DNA from: JAZDOK01 sp043798715
GTDB lineage: Bacteria; Vulcanimicrobiota; JAZDOK01
Assembly: GCA_043798715.1 (NCBI GenBank)
Contig: JAZDOK010000108.1
Span: 1 to 23,918, forward strand
Direction of reading: 5' to 3'
DNA: 23,918 nucleotides
The position numbers were made by a program, and so were the translations under genes. Below are positions 21,001 through 22,843 of the stretch, in pieces (the first letter of the stretch is position 1; each line of letters starts with the position of its first letter). The notes beneath the pieces are model-generated. The model was not told the origin of the DNA. It saw only the letters and a list, made by a program, of their open reading frames with translations, and did no database searches.

Positions 21001-21316
21001 TAAAAGGGGCGGATGTGGCGAATGGGCATATGTCTTACAACATTTATTTACTGAAGCTGGTATAGAGCGTAATAATGTAAGAATGATTTGGGCTACAATG
21101 ATTCCATTTCCGCTTTTGGAGGGAATTAATAACCATGCTGGAGTTGTGGTCAAAGATAGCAAGGGAAGAGAATTCGTATTCGACGTTTGGAAGTATGGGA
21201 AGAATAACAACGGCGAATTGAAAGGCCTTGGAAATAGCGCATATAACGCAATGCCAATAGAACAATGGAAAGCACAAGAAAGAAGGGAAGGCAAATTATT
21301 TTTTAAGTATGAGTAA
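2..21316 (+). CDS. Giant Asp-Gly-repeat protein with helical-repeat cassette and transglutaminase-like C-terminus (5' partial)
   Basis: One frame without a stop runs from the window edge to TAA 21314-21316. An ATG at 59 has GGAG at 49-52 in front of it, but the 19 codons before it are open and read like the same protein, and the ATG is not followed by a signal peptide. I therefore treat the gene as 5' partial; residue numbers below count from that ATG (7,085 residues). Order: Asp-Gly beta repeats (1-3493), a ten-unit helical repeat (3494-4390), more Asp-Gly repeats (4391-6560), and a non-repeat C-terminus (about 6562-7085) with Cys6986, His7026 and Asp7042. The repeats resemble G-box (Tcp10_C) and YD/RHS strands, known to form extended beta structures. 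By inference this is a very long extracellular or surface fibre carrying an enzymatic or toxic tip. No signal peptide, membrane segment or anchor is visible; these may lie upstream. The substrate and true function are unknown. Confidence 0.93.
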   Translation, partial: TLRKETGEDFSIQDLPENTMIFTAPDGTQVTFIDTPDEHITERIGEHEIIIHENEDGSLSVPEDDKTVTYYPEGSRLVVDSSGTEERYDEEGILVSRKTFEGEVTYYLPDGAIAMRCHANGEMEFQQPDGSMVRKNGEGTIIALTLPDGTPASLQGDGTWQVTDTEGGVHTYAADGAPLSLVLQDSTLTYFKNGVTRTSFGDGSIRWTAPLGLTVDVAPDGTLAGSDSQGVAMTCAWSDVNHEIIRIQHPDSSYTLLYADGAAERYFPNDVDFLCEPDGRKVIFISNQTEVLLYPDGTISSHDAAENPLPVVQEYDGKIVIYYPDGRVATVMPEGTEYFSSASGCVRKTSPDGFRTFYLPHGITLTQRPDSDPEAMDEEGASLAVTLLENGYYEVEETSGETFTLDPIALSGTFRRNDATRVEVATSGIITVYDAQGRILDKIEPDGKHTQYVYFEGGGMRVHYPDNSREEYDPSGRLILKEDPEGVPTIYNPDGSYTVKYYNGQMDEYSAEGVLLSRRTPEGYLLTYRTDGSTEMKAPSDLAKETFADGSMRWTFPGWKLGILKDSAGTPGDLVVDVAADGNLSANIGGYSVPVEVFGDHGYNVRHPDGSLILLDGDEFTVTRTYGQGIRRSASPSGEILISGFEGRITITPSTDDENPSPALSAEDEEGNPLSAAWEGEGAPLTMEEAVTRTICITRADGSFEKYFPDLSAEFYNAGGVLTSRLFPDNEKIVYDGQGGILSRYLPGGNSIAPGSLGLSYIRNSEGLLDDVVLPGGGPHCQRQSDGSFLGTLVPGLEYVITADGEANLNLPEGGTSSSEGDYIRITFPEGSSLVSLLRLPDGPVVEFTAAGQSPRSITYLPAGGWEISSPGRTDRYDIQGRFYETCDSQGVLTVLDSMGRPAVKEHPGGAIVTFTYSLDGSYVIDDPSLTKTREYYRGPAEGGYLYKKEYEDGTVEEYEAQGRMNRIHRPSGEILEIEYFENGERELTSSAGTIVREAAGGVLLWTARVESDGRKIYFYPDGRVEQYRPAVGGGTLAVRSYPQGGHPLNPAVTVEEFAEDGMTLLELHLADGTVFFFNSDGTYTKDYSWGTLETYQKAQEFDPYHPEGRLIETREAGAERSTTYFYAEDGSLRITYPDESREYFRPPAEGESRGSLSRRDVEEREEGRPLSATRSTYYAEDGVTVTKIVEPDGTTREYRPDGSVSRLYFPSGKIQDFDEQGRVTREVLPSAIGNITVDYCADGRILRTYADETVEEYRADGTLEKRTAPAGSEETFDALGRLAEISYADGTRITLVTDGTRTLILPEGTEYHFDTEDRLVGVTLPGTAPQTYTIIPETGALNLGNPTITNNPDGTVTWAFGGGETETFDSQGRLAEIKLPYPEGGPQGYNTTTFSHASDNARTTTFPDGRTLVENYGETRKFYRADGTLEEIFFSGGYFHYYDPSERLSAGRSQAGLFLTRFLYEGFSLAFPSGEVEIRRADTTMKKRLYPDGKVESYNAREQLTERLYADGRREVYVGGGDVRYYRADGSLEKVTHPGRSFELYDTSGNLIQSFDDNGVSTEHLPDGSTVLTYSDFSTESYSPDGVITARTYPGGISESFDSFGKLISRSYPDGTSVTYTSDGTRALILQNGVHYCFDAEGRLPEVTLPGTTPATYAFNLETGALILSDPAITENPDGTVTWTFAGGEEEVFDSQGKLFFIRLPYPAGGPQGEEVIAFEYLPENIRKTTFSEGRILLESSASREYFRPDGSREECYAAWLEPQMISHETFNPTGGCASRWLSTGSITTFFLNGRESTVSSDEVLCLRRADGTLLRKLYASGEIAQEDFDFQERLSRQILSDGTIKNYTYSSGGGFTINFSTGKIEDYDASSRLLKITNPDGSWETFQYYENGNRRITYSTGEKKVYDAQNQLVHWEEADGSGVFDFTYQAEGVTRTAASGLLCLERTQGSRLFILPDGTTLEVSADGLTAFAEKEGQSAPTEILPDGKIRILNSDGTSTLLNPQEYDLLISAVNGLSLLIMADNVKIWTQPDGVTTRLKTDGTVDCTRDSSQELLPTSILPDGRIAILEKGGTTISINPDFSVTRTSRNGLVQTLRLDGRLEYTFRNDEGAEAPVITATLDPDGTLSESAVRDSQGNILSASLDPDGSLRIVSGSLTHIIKSGLTREVLTQSNLKVEYRADGREIWTQPDGTSTYLKADGSVASFEEAARSGNEGTRTSDGRILATQILAGRIRITNSDGSLIVLNPDYGMDSMTNANHPLFLRINPDNWREFITWNGLVTRLSPDKQTIESFDSGGNPVACHTKPDGKIVLDINPNLTIEIKENNRRLSLEMLTGAGDRFGIMESGSFYGRLKNGSWAYASRQADGGIEIADRLGQPLFKTVVNTDFTQTVTWRGTTKTIRRDGACTFLAANGMHIELDPQNTIMGAVDKDDNPLNAAWEGEGLLRITRLGEEGSVTYLDTLEFTLSTLTTVPTFGISKKVTSRDNYLEEVFIFPDDMRTMIKKYYSGNQKEISTYDSSNRFKSSWLNNDGSFTLSDYFCGLPATFAADLSSITVTANNGVIRKINPDGTILYRHPDGFNVILGSDGTTVQVTDSQGAELSALYQDGLMTFEDSKSYHYTVSDNLEWKIESASGVKVEHFADGQTLCTQPDGTTTRLPANGGTNGSFSRDVAGNALWTSKDSHGSLVIKNTNGTTTLLKSDLTRIILASDGKRLIFSPTNALTAQISFPVRAEIFQEEDGSLLAVDLMGNEYPVLRMPDDSLEIQFSSSMWGIMDAQGNYQLAALNGIFKEIRADGSQMIHLPEGITISLDKTGRLSADGKIYDSAGLLPQRASQDADGTLRFTFRDGRLGVLSPDFTLTTIQHSGATTLETIVHPDSSSTTTQITTIREESNAIYGLSREEVTQTDGSRILRQYDGSVLQKDASGAILSFLTRDNTAPTINEDGSFTALLSDGSVSHYEADFTFIENSKTFADGYTRIIKSDGTLRFELESGNIRVEVRGGAVTAREGDAVLSASKAQDGALTVQSQGKKYVLSMSEIKFYEDVHQNINATSEDLEKTLTWVLFPDGRKSFYNSDGSITHRDASGTLLRIEIPVHLMAASGETQPLLQSDGTWQAVLFDGSISSFDAEGNFVKNTQENPHLTRTFQDGKWWYQNGLSKEVLLDGSFIWTKWEAGDVVFKATIHPDGSFLVEDENGDPISGCGWNKNGRLIVPNQDGTQTRLYFNGLLLTTSGTQVVGVESPYSGSVPLPSVSYDTYVHEFKWTLSLPGYLTLEFNADTSQYWNFADGSHFNIYASGNGSGWKSGGFYYLTGLFGGGWRYNTLPYWNIYPQYYMKVKADPDLSLLYEEANGLTRRVLWDGSSVVLRPSTGLTSGEIPGYLTEYIASNGDVAYTAQNGLTMALCHDHTVSWALADGTSLYLKPDGTISRVTGSYTSAQKLSDGSFLINRASGGAWVTQDIIKPDFTHIIKYRFGLEEERRPDGSVIMRNSQGQVIPYAVPTQEEAPPEPLYSADSLHAAAHQLMDGVSGASHPYIDYIGTYVYNGLASGREDALALCREAIHEAARVKLNYYYTTTSQLAWVESKAKAMVGFCGLAALPDSITPEILRLACYGLMGDLSGATNACKDGIAEKIEEKLRHGRSDYVTLFEDSIREAGEEGASSAHERALLLARYLGLGDLPSGVTAQALHDAARSAMAEVAETTTAFKDAIASGIEKALRCGQNDYISLAEDAIKEAALDILGVTYTTSAQSAWVYEKAREIMRTAGLLPLPGGVTSQDIHDAAWGVMNGVGGASTAYKDYIAFYFESGLRQGRSDYLQLAGDSIHEAARVKLNWYYTTASQLAWVETKATALIANLGLSSQPASPPPLPSGLTSQGIHDSAWNALADVPDATASFKDEIGRLIEEGLRAGRTDSIALAEEAIHRAGAMKLNQLYATSEERAWAAQRASQIIANLGLVSLPEGVTSQGLKDAAYAVMNGESGATAAYKDYIAWYFENGIRRGSTDYLQLAKDSIHESARVKLNYYYTTQSQLNWVSAKAEGLIKNAGLIALPEGVTSDLISRAAWGAMQGESGATTAYKDYIASYFESGLKHGRTDYLQLGKDSIHESARVKLNYYYTTEGQLTWVSNKATLILKSLSLGDLPTGITAQSLHEAASSALAGETEAFREAVALAAERLFRHGRTDSLAVLRDALHVAAKDALSTSYTTASEIAWVEQKANQMFSSLGLIALPEGLTSQSIHDAAWAVMNGVGGATTAYKDYIATCFESGIRHGRSDYLQLGKDSICEAARVKLNYYYTTPSQLAWVATKAGAMITPLGLLSLPANTASAGIKDLAWTVMNGVGGATSAYKDYIAFYFESGIRHGRTDYLQLAKDSIVESARVKLNYYYTTQSQLAWVDAQANLIANRLNYFTQNGKYTLSLSGGATEEHFGSGEVVLHRADGTTKATHPDGSWEDKNASGQITQGRLSDGRTATYAYNPDGSFVRSLSDGSIESHDATGLLLRTDYSGGSYRLYSSDGTSVLHETDGGSKMADAGGFVIRYEKANGDVEQYFHDGTRKVTHADGSWAEYDASGLISRSEYGGITVTYFHYGGGFETRLSSDGTVRKYDASGNLLSETVPERFSVTSMTVKEDGARVISLSDGTKETYRADGNILMKREADGCVSYFFPDGTKLLLASDRVAEEADGSITFQAENGVEVNLGTDGAFIWNGPLTGSLSSSDGCSLSDGRLRFLRGGAVMDIDPMTFTEEVKYQSGLWIKLDAEGNTEYFQPNLTRSLRSASGALSSTDVWGRQAATTLLADGGLEVGTTDGTNTRNTLYANGTILHRNPDGSLITWDENGTFISLSIPGGTMPLRRSDGTYYATLPDGSYSEYASDGSLIQNYITTADGKTRILSGDGTVEYNPYKPTDNIIIQNRNQIHAEIYADRTQVYSNADLRIEITPDGWETWRTARGDIIVLDKNRLVRTDLSYFLGKSFDVYPPQDIRVYSDRIEVEFVAKEKIYLPNLQYDFNAVDVLPRASGFVKPNASIIQTQVQEDGNIIFKHSDGAVTVLKPDYTWETTAANGLTHRKYIDGKEEWVLPNEDWISIDAGGTIQAFSFSEKNRSFPVSRNAEGIIQVIYPNDDVLVVDPRTFCLTRWSLDGTKRVEYSDGRFEVFNAQRCPVTGLQPVVINNLDGSAVSRMADGEITFQLNDGTVPTRNYDGTWTAAYLNGDIVKYTPAGKLSSWFVASKGYTRFYRKDGSLAHIETLSGIKEYFETKGNKVDSYIILPDYSGIRVSRSQGFVNISMPDRRTVYTGYLQPDGSIYLVKADGKIFKIITPDLVVKTLDESGRVASQLLPGGDTEFYHPWGALSYIVAPDGSRGVRQADGSTLYKDAAGNIVRIVLADGTHAALQEDGAYLAVSLDGATTRYRADGSPSLKTYPAGSPIAQVQYAPTGERSENWTDGAVKEFRADGTQSFERCADGTEKEYDLKGRILHVSNHPVEGAIDYLYRVDGTFTATCESGKIEDFRADGTLMRRISSEETITLYDQHGRLISETLSDGATTTFVFHADGTKTGTCTDGSTLSYNAAGTLTRKLLADGSEILYTEEKTATNFISGVVKEEFTSGDIALRWTIPSSLTGSQILLTKSADGIWNYPVTEVTENSASSASLRFSLEDGTFLLLRSDGSADLLDSGFLLLDSLSSAGTLLTYGPGGALISEQAKDGSLKLYQPDGSITAKNASGDIVSITLTDGTPAAWDAQNAYYKAVKADGSVTRFDVQGILFSVLSSDGTLSLYAPDRSLVVTNDDNSMAYYRADGTLRKRVSSDGKTIEEYNASEIITSRKHYDESLATVLSEDHFDSSGVILHTHFLNGDISYVQADGSVRRENSQGVLLSITLSDGTPANLQSDGGYLAIQADETKTYFNTSGIPIRTVNKEGTVTTLYHENGDIVTEDSALHTRITQKADRTRIEENLATGERTTYQVGGDIVTETTIGGVPVTITQKASGSLTTAYGDEALVEEQADRGLLASFMDVQGNVAETIRRDSHGRIFRKVGSGEEEQLSIQGFYSATLTNGVCLKWASDGSITTEYPDGRFEKDEVGGRRTLFVPAESGSSVGETTVWHVYGAVEVTHADGSKLFTHTDGTTVATDANGAITVTPASEDTIYTETGDVKVENVGQTFRSASTCKTDGSVEEESFELINNVWQRTSFTAYAPTGTITSQEFELEDPAKVTTTIQQYNGTVIVQNPDGSGTETRFDGTYIQIESDGTRFTLMSDGKTRLTELTDGSSIRRNADGSLTVQAVENSTLLVQEASGDWQTLRPADVTITWKNDGSGRIMTRRPEEGQTAKFCTVTENLDGTIVTEKSDGSIMTSYPSGATITRYQDGRVLVSQVSGASFLLDPAGKFTFGRADNSEETIYTSGLREVRYLDGSITTFYLSGVKVTKAADKSLTVEAPDASKLTKSLSGNLTLEINPESQYISRAAQGDYLVKTDDGQFIHIYGKEPGGEQTSVYGNAEETNDGTRFEFKDDGTIIKYSGDTITRWEADGSVTELKGSGKIYWEASTGRVLYYENDKLRLVVEPDNTETEYLPDGQYITRVPEAGEITEKSIEALGQGYWDSLVGTVSCNGRRKIVIEDGSQVCYMKGENTITRIPYRTILINGQHPSVQWKDNWASARIRPWTMAPVKYYTMTSEGPKLLIPKESLKQLADAYKAGYKFVVAYIANNHFVPLYAANNIIEEDCWVRAQEGMVLTPPGPEWAFNYWHTDKSGYKVNPDGSMAVFTGIWRGMSQGVSMNTYTLPPLGDRGDGTNGVVNPTTGEANKPDQKRYKITYENCSCHLGEPGYEDMVPGEGIRTINSKSQPTDIHRCADDCHWIFTVKDQNGYEIKYHSDIRPIVEYQDPQYPPGNAPPKLKQELLLKSISFNTMRIPLDPDIIDQISRKSNKLLLHGDAEGIRWFGAELGKRLALCEKDLDRARYVFSLIEKLDILKTAYTSKHYSDLNEVRSMKKPYDPYWTLATNKRGGCGEWAYVLQHLFTEAGIERNNVRMIWATMIPFPLLEGINNHAGVVVKDSKGREFVFDVWKYGKNNNGELKGLGNSAYNAMPIEQWKAQERREGKLFFKYE
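3767..5716 (+). repeat. Two tandem copies of a ~325-residue segment within the beta array
   Basis: The segment starting at 3767 (residue 1237) recurs from 4742 (residue 1562) with an offset of about 975 bp. Matching landmarks are TRTLILPEG versus TRALILQNG, the shared NPDGTVTW, ETFDSQGRL versus EVFDSQGKL, and LPYPEGGPQG versus LPYPAGGPQG. The 975-bp offset drifts by a few codons toward the end (972 to 987), so small indels have accumulated. The copies are clearly diverged at the protein level, which points to an old segmental duplication that lengthened the array. Confidence 0.75.
9700..10036 (+). other. Aromatic Gly/Tyr/Trp-rich insert in the giant protein
   Basis: At roughly residues 3215-3327 the Asp-Gly rhythm is interrupted by a segment very rich in Tyr, Trp, Phe and Gly, for example GGFYYLTGLFGGGWRYN followed by YWNIYPQYY. 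It sits about 170 residues before the helical cassette. I do not recognise a domain. It could be a carbohydrate- or surface-contacting insert or a beta-sandwich, but this is inference from composition only. Confidence 0.5.
10538..13228 (+). repeat. Ten tandem copies of a ~91-residue (273-bp) helical repeat
   Basis: Units start at 10538, 10811, 11054, 11327, 11621, 11894, 12167, 12440, 12704 and 12977. Six of the nine spacings are exactly 273 bp; the others are 243, 294 and 264. A typical unit reads 'SIHDAAW.VMNGVGGAT', then 'AYKDYIA.YFESGIRHGR', 'DYLQLAKDSIHEAARVKL', 'NYYYTT.SQLAWV..KA' and 'LGL..LPEG'. Units 1, 4, 6, 7, 9 and 10 keep the Tyr-rich core, while 2, 3, 5 and 8 are divergent. The fourth unit carries a Pro-rich extension. 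No turn residues interrupt the amphipathic stretches, so an alpha-solenoid is likely. DNA identity between core units is high, for example around 10702, 12868 and 13141, which suggests recent duplication or gene conversion. I do not recognise the family. Confidence 0.88.
16933..16963 (+). repeat. CTCTGCG/CTCCGCG-type short direct-repeat tract inside the coding frame
   Basis: The tract is built from near-identical pieces (CTCTGCGTC, CTCCGCGTC, CTCTGCGGTT) and is translated as part of an atypical Ser/Ala-rich run (NSASSASLRFSL). From memory, very similar tracts are scattered through intergenic DNA of environmental bacteria. That would make this an in-frame captured mini-repeat, but I could not check it. 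Confidence 0.45.
17013..17044 (+). repeat. TTCTGGATT triple direct repeat inside the coding frame
   Basis: TTCTGGATT occurs at 17013-17021, 17020-17028 and 17034-17042. It encodes the Leu/Asp/Ser run LLDSGFLLLDSLSS, which lacks the usual Asp-Gly signature. It lies only about 50 bp after the CTCTGCG tract, so this stretch may be a local insertion or slippage hotspot. Confidence 0.5.
19743..20689 (+). other. Non-repeat pre-C-terminal region of the giant protein with a Cys cluster
   Basis: From about residue 6562 the Asp-Gly rhythm stops. The region includes a Trp-rich part (VQWKDNWASARIRPWTM), a segment around VAYIANNHFVPLYAANN, and a Cys pair set: CSCH at 6797-6800 and CADDCH at 6830-6835. 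Cysteine is otherwise scarce in the repeat arrays, so a metal site or disulphide pair is possible. I do not recognise a family. By analogy with polymorphic toxins it may be a spacer or pre-toxin module (inference). Confidence 0.5.
20690..21316 (+). other. C-terminal transglutaminase-like/papain-fold domain (putative effector)
   Basis: A helical stretch (about residues 6890-6960) is followed by NKRGGCGEWAYVLQHLF with Cys6986 at a helix start, then GINNHAGVVV with His7026 opening a strand, then EFVFDVWKYG with Asp7042. The order Cys, then His 40 residues later, then Asp 16 residues after that is the classical transglutaminase-like catalytic layout. The family includes peptidases, deamidases and cross-linking toxins, so the reaction cannot be named. 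The DNA is markedly AT-rich: 18 of 60 bases are G/C at 20881-20940 against 42 of 60 at 16621-16680, which suggests a module acquired separately from the stalk. Confidence 0.62.
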
Positions 21317-21342
21317 AGGGATAGGGGGATAACAGTGTCTCG

Positions 21343-21410
21343 TCCCAGCGATCTTGACCACTTGAATCCCGTGGGAAATTGCCGGTAATCTGGCTGGGAT
21401 GAGGGCAATT
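21343..21410. repeat. Overlapping inverted repeats just after the giant gene (REP-like)
   Basis: TCCCAGC (21343-21349) pairs with GCTGGGA (21393-21399). Nested inside, TCCC (21367-21370) faces GGGA (21373-21376). AATTGCC (21377-21383) alternatively pairs with GGCAATT (21404-21410). There is no T-run, so this is not a standard intrinsic terminator. Palindromes of this size next to a Y1 transposase are what REP sequences look like, but only one copy is visible here. Confidence 0.4.
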
Positions 21411-21423
21411 CACGTTCATTGAA

Positions 21424-21459
21424 GCAAGGGGCATGGGGTCAGCAAGGGGCATGGGGTCA
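21424..21459 (+). repeat. Perfect 18-bp tandem duplication before element A
   Basis: GCAAGGGGCATGGGGTCA occurs at 21424-21441 and again at 21442-21459. The second copy runs into the GGGGTCAA terminus of transposase remnant A, so the duplication includes the first seven bases of an element end and probably arose during an insertion or slippage event there. Confidence 0.7.
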
Positions 21460-21470
21460 AATCTTCATCC

Positions 21471-21499
21471 TTGACAATTAGAAGGAGATAAGCTAAAAT
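21471..21499 (+). promoter_or_regulatory. Promoter-like site of remnant A
   Basis: TTGACA (21471-21476), 17 bases, then TAAAAT (21494-21499). The ATG of fragment A follows six bases later at 21506. The arrangement is identical to that of element C. Confidence 0.5.
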
Positions 21500-21505
21500 A
21501 AAATC

Positions 21506-21589
21506 ATGGCTAGAGCACTGCGCATCCAGTACGAAGGCGCCTTTTATCATGTCACCTGTCGTGGCAACGAAAGAAGAGAAATCTTTAAG
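21506..21589 (+). pseudogene. 5' fragment of Y1 transposase (copy A)
   Basis: The first 28 codons of the transposase are present (MARALRIQYEGAFYHVTCRG and on to REIFK). The frame then runs into the next element's terminus and stops at 21617-21619. The catalytic HUH and Tyr parts are missing, so it cannot be active. Compared with copy B, all seven base differences over these codons are synonymous third-position changes, indicating that the two descend from separately maintained functional copies. Confidence 0.8.
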
Positions 21590-21615
21590 AGGGGAAGGGG
21601 GTCAAATCTTCATCC

Positions 21616-21644
21616 TTGACAATCAGGAGGAAATGAGCTAAAAT
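21616..21644 (+). promoter_or_regulatory. Promoter-like site of remnant B
   Basis: TTGACA (21616-21621), a 17-base gap and TAAAAT (21639-21644), six bases before ATG 21651. Same layout as in A and C. Confidence 0.5.
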
Positions 21645-21650
21645 CAAATC

Positions 21651-21794
21651 ATGGCCAGAGCACTACGCATACAATACGAAGGTGCCTTTTATCATGTCAC
21701 CTGCCGTGGCAACGAAAGAAGAGAAATCTTCAAGGATGACCATGACCGGCAGAAGTTCCTGCGAATCCTGAAGGATTCTCTCGATACTTACCAG
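21651..21794 (+). pseudogene. 5' fragment of Y1 transposase (copy B)
   Basis: 48 codons match the N-terminus of the intact transposase, ending at SLDTYQ, before the frame reads into the next terminus and stops at 21840-21842. The HUH motif and catalytic tyrosine are absent. It differs from copy C mostly at third codon positions, with a few replacements (Phe for Ile13, Gln for Glu34), so it is a sister element rather than a fresh duplicate. Confidence 0.8.
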
Positions 21795-21802
21795 GCCCAG
21801 CA

Positions 21803-21828
21803 GGGGGTCAAATCTTCATCCTTGACAA
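21803..21828 (+). repeat. Left terminal inverted repeat of element C
   Basis: A 26-base sequence beginning GGGGGTCAAATC, the exact reverse complement of 22823-22848. It is also present as a direct copy at 21597-21622 (26 of 26) and at 21453-21477 (25 bases). Confidence 0.92.
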
Positions 21829-21850
21829 TCAGGAGGAGATAAGCTAAAAT
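21822..21850 (+). promoter_or_regulatory. Near-consensus sigma70 promoter of the intact transposase, predicted leaderless
   Basis: TTGACA (21822-21827), exactly 17 bases, then TAAAAT (21845-21850). The ATG is at 21857, so normal start-site spacing would place +1 at or next to the A of the start codon. The -35 box lies inside the terminal inverted repeat except for its surrounding spacer. An AGGAGGAG at 21831-21838 is 18 bases from the ATG, too far for a normal ribosome site, which supports leaderless translation if this promoter is used. Confidence 0.6.
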
Positions 21851-21856
21851 CAAATC

Positions 21857-22843
21857 ATGGCCAGAGCACTGCGCATCCAGTACGAAGGCGCTATTTATCA
21901 TGTCACCTGCCGTGGCAACGAAAGAAGAGAAATCTTTAAGGATGACCACGACCGGGAGAAGTTCCTGCGAATCCTGAAGGATTCTCTCGATACTTACCAG
22001 GTGAAACTCCATGCCTACGTCCTGATGGAAAATCATTTTCACCTGCTCCTTGAAACGCCGCTGGCCAACCTCAGCGAGTTCATGCGTTCCTTCAATATCA
22101 CCTATACTTCCTATTACAACCACAAGTATGACCGCGTGGGGCACCTTTACCAAGGCCGCTTTAAGAGTTTGCTGGTTGAAAAGGAGTCCTACCTGGCCGT
22201 TTTATCACGATACATCCACCTCAACCCAATCAAGACTGATGCCATATCAAAACTTCCCATGAAGGAGCGAGAAAAGATGCTTCTCCAGTATCGCTGGAGC
22301 AGTCTTCCGGGTTATCTGAAGGAGAAAAATAAGGAAGACTTTGTATCCTATGAGTTGGTCTTTGATGCCTACAGTGGGGACAATGACGGAGGACGCAAGA
22401 ACTATTGGATGACCCTCCGCAGAGATATGGCCAATGGACTTGAGATTAAGGACAAGATTGTGGCTCAGAGCCTCCTTGGGGGCGAAGGCTTTATCAAGCG
22501 GATGAAGAAGTTTCTGGCTGGCAGAGTTGACCGAGAGGTTCCCTCATCACGAACGATTCAGCATTATCAAGAGAAGGATAGGATTATTCAGGCGGTATGC
22601 GAGAAGACAGGACTTGAATTTGAAGAGCTTCGCCGGAGTCGAGATGTCCTGCGGTGGGTGATGATGGATTTATTGTATCGCCTGGGAGGGATGAAGGGCG
22701 AGGAGATTGGAGATTTGCTGGGTGTAACCTATAGCACGGTGAGCCAGGGCCGAAGACGATTGCGTGAGAAGATGAAGGAGGATCTTGAATTGTCCTTGCT
22801 TGTCAAAAGAATTGAAGATAAGTTGTCAAGGATGAAGATTTGA
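21857..22843 (+). CDS. REP-associated/IS200-like Y1 transposase (328 aa)
   Basis: A single-strand DNA transposase of the HUH/Y1 family (Y1_Tnp), which nicks and rejoins DNA through one tyrosine. The N-terminal 'YHVTCRGNERREIF' block is typical. The metal-binding HUH motif is His60-Phe61-His62 in MENHFHLLLE, and the catalytic tyrosine is Tyr119 in RYIHLNPI; GRFKS at 100-104 is another family landmark. The C-terminal part (about 240-328) carries a helix-turn-helix resembling the DnaA C-terminal domain (GEEIGDLLGVTYSTVSQGRR at 281-300) and probably binds the element ends. All key residues are present, so it could be active. The start is fixed by homology with copies A and B. The last six codons and TGA lie in the right terminal repeat, and the stop overlaps the TTG at 22840. 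Confidence 0.93.
   Translation: MARALRIQYEGAIYHVTCRGNERREIFKDDHDREKFLRILKDSLDTYQVKLHAYVLMENHFHLLLETPLANLSEFMRSFNITYTSYYNHKYDRVGHLYQGRFKSLLVEKESYLAVLSRYIHLNPIKTDAISKLPMKEREKMLLQYRWSSLPGYLKEKNKEDFVSYELVFDAYSGDNDGGRKNYWMTLRRDMANGLEIKDKIVAQSLLGGEGFIKRMKKFLAGRVDREVPSSRTIQHYQEKDRIIQAVCEKTGLEFEELRRSRDVLRWVMMDLLYRLGGMKGEEIGDLLGVTYSTVSQGRRRLREKMKEDLELSLLVKRIEDKLSRMKI

Larger units (their letters stand above)
21453..21596 (+). mobile_element. Remnant A: left end of a Y1 transposase element
   Basis: It begins with 25 bases matching the terminal repeat of the complete element C (21453-21477), followed by the same promoter spacing and the first 28 transposase codons. Homology stops after 21589. Six bases (GGGGAA) separate it from the next element end at 21597. 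The rest of this copy is absent from the window. Confidence 0.8.
21597..21802 (+). mobile_element. Remnant B: left end of a second Y1 transposase element
   Basis: It starts with a perfect 26-base copy of the element terminus (21597-21622), then a promoter-like site and 48 transposase codons. Homology to element C ends at about 21794. Eight bases (GCCCAGCA) then precede the terminus of element C at 21803. Its 3' part is missing. Confidence 0.8.

Noticed and set aside
59..21316. Classical RHS/Tc toxin component
   Set aside because: YD-like strands occur, but no RHS core-closing DPxG-type motif and no autoproteolysis signature was seen near the C-terminus; size and G-box flavour also differ.
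21453..21802. Assembly duplication as the explanation for copies A and B
   Set aside because: The copies differ from C and from each other at many synonymous sites and break at different codons, which an assembly error would not produce.
21831..21838. AGGAGGAG as the transposase ribosome-binding site
   Set aside because: It is 18 bases from the ATG, too far for normal initiation, and it lies between the -35 and -10 boxes of the predicted promoter.
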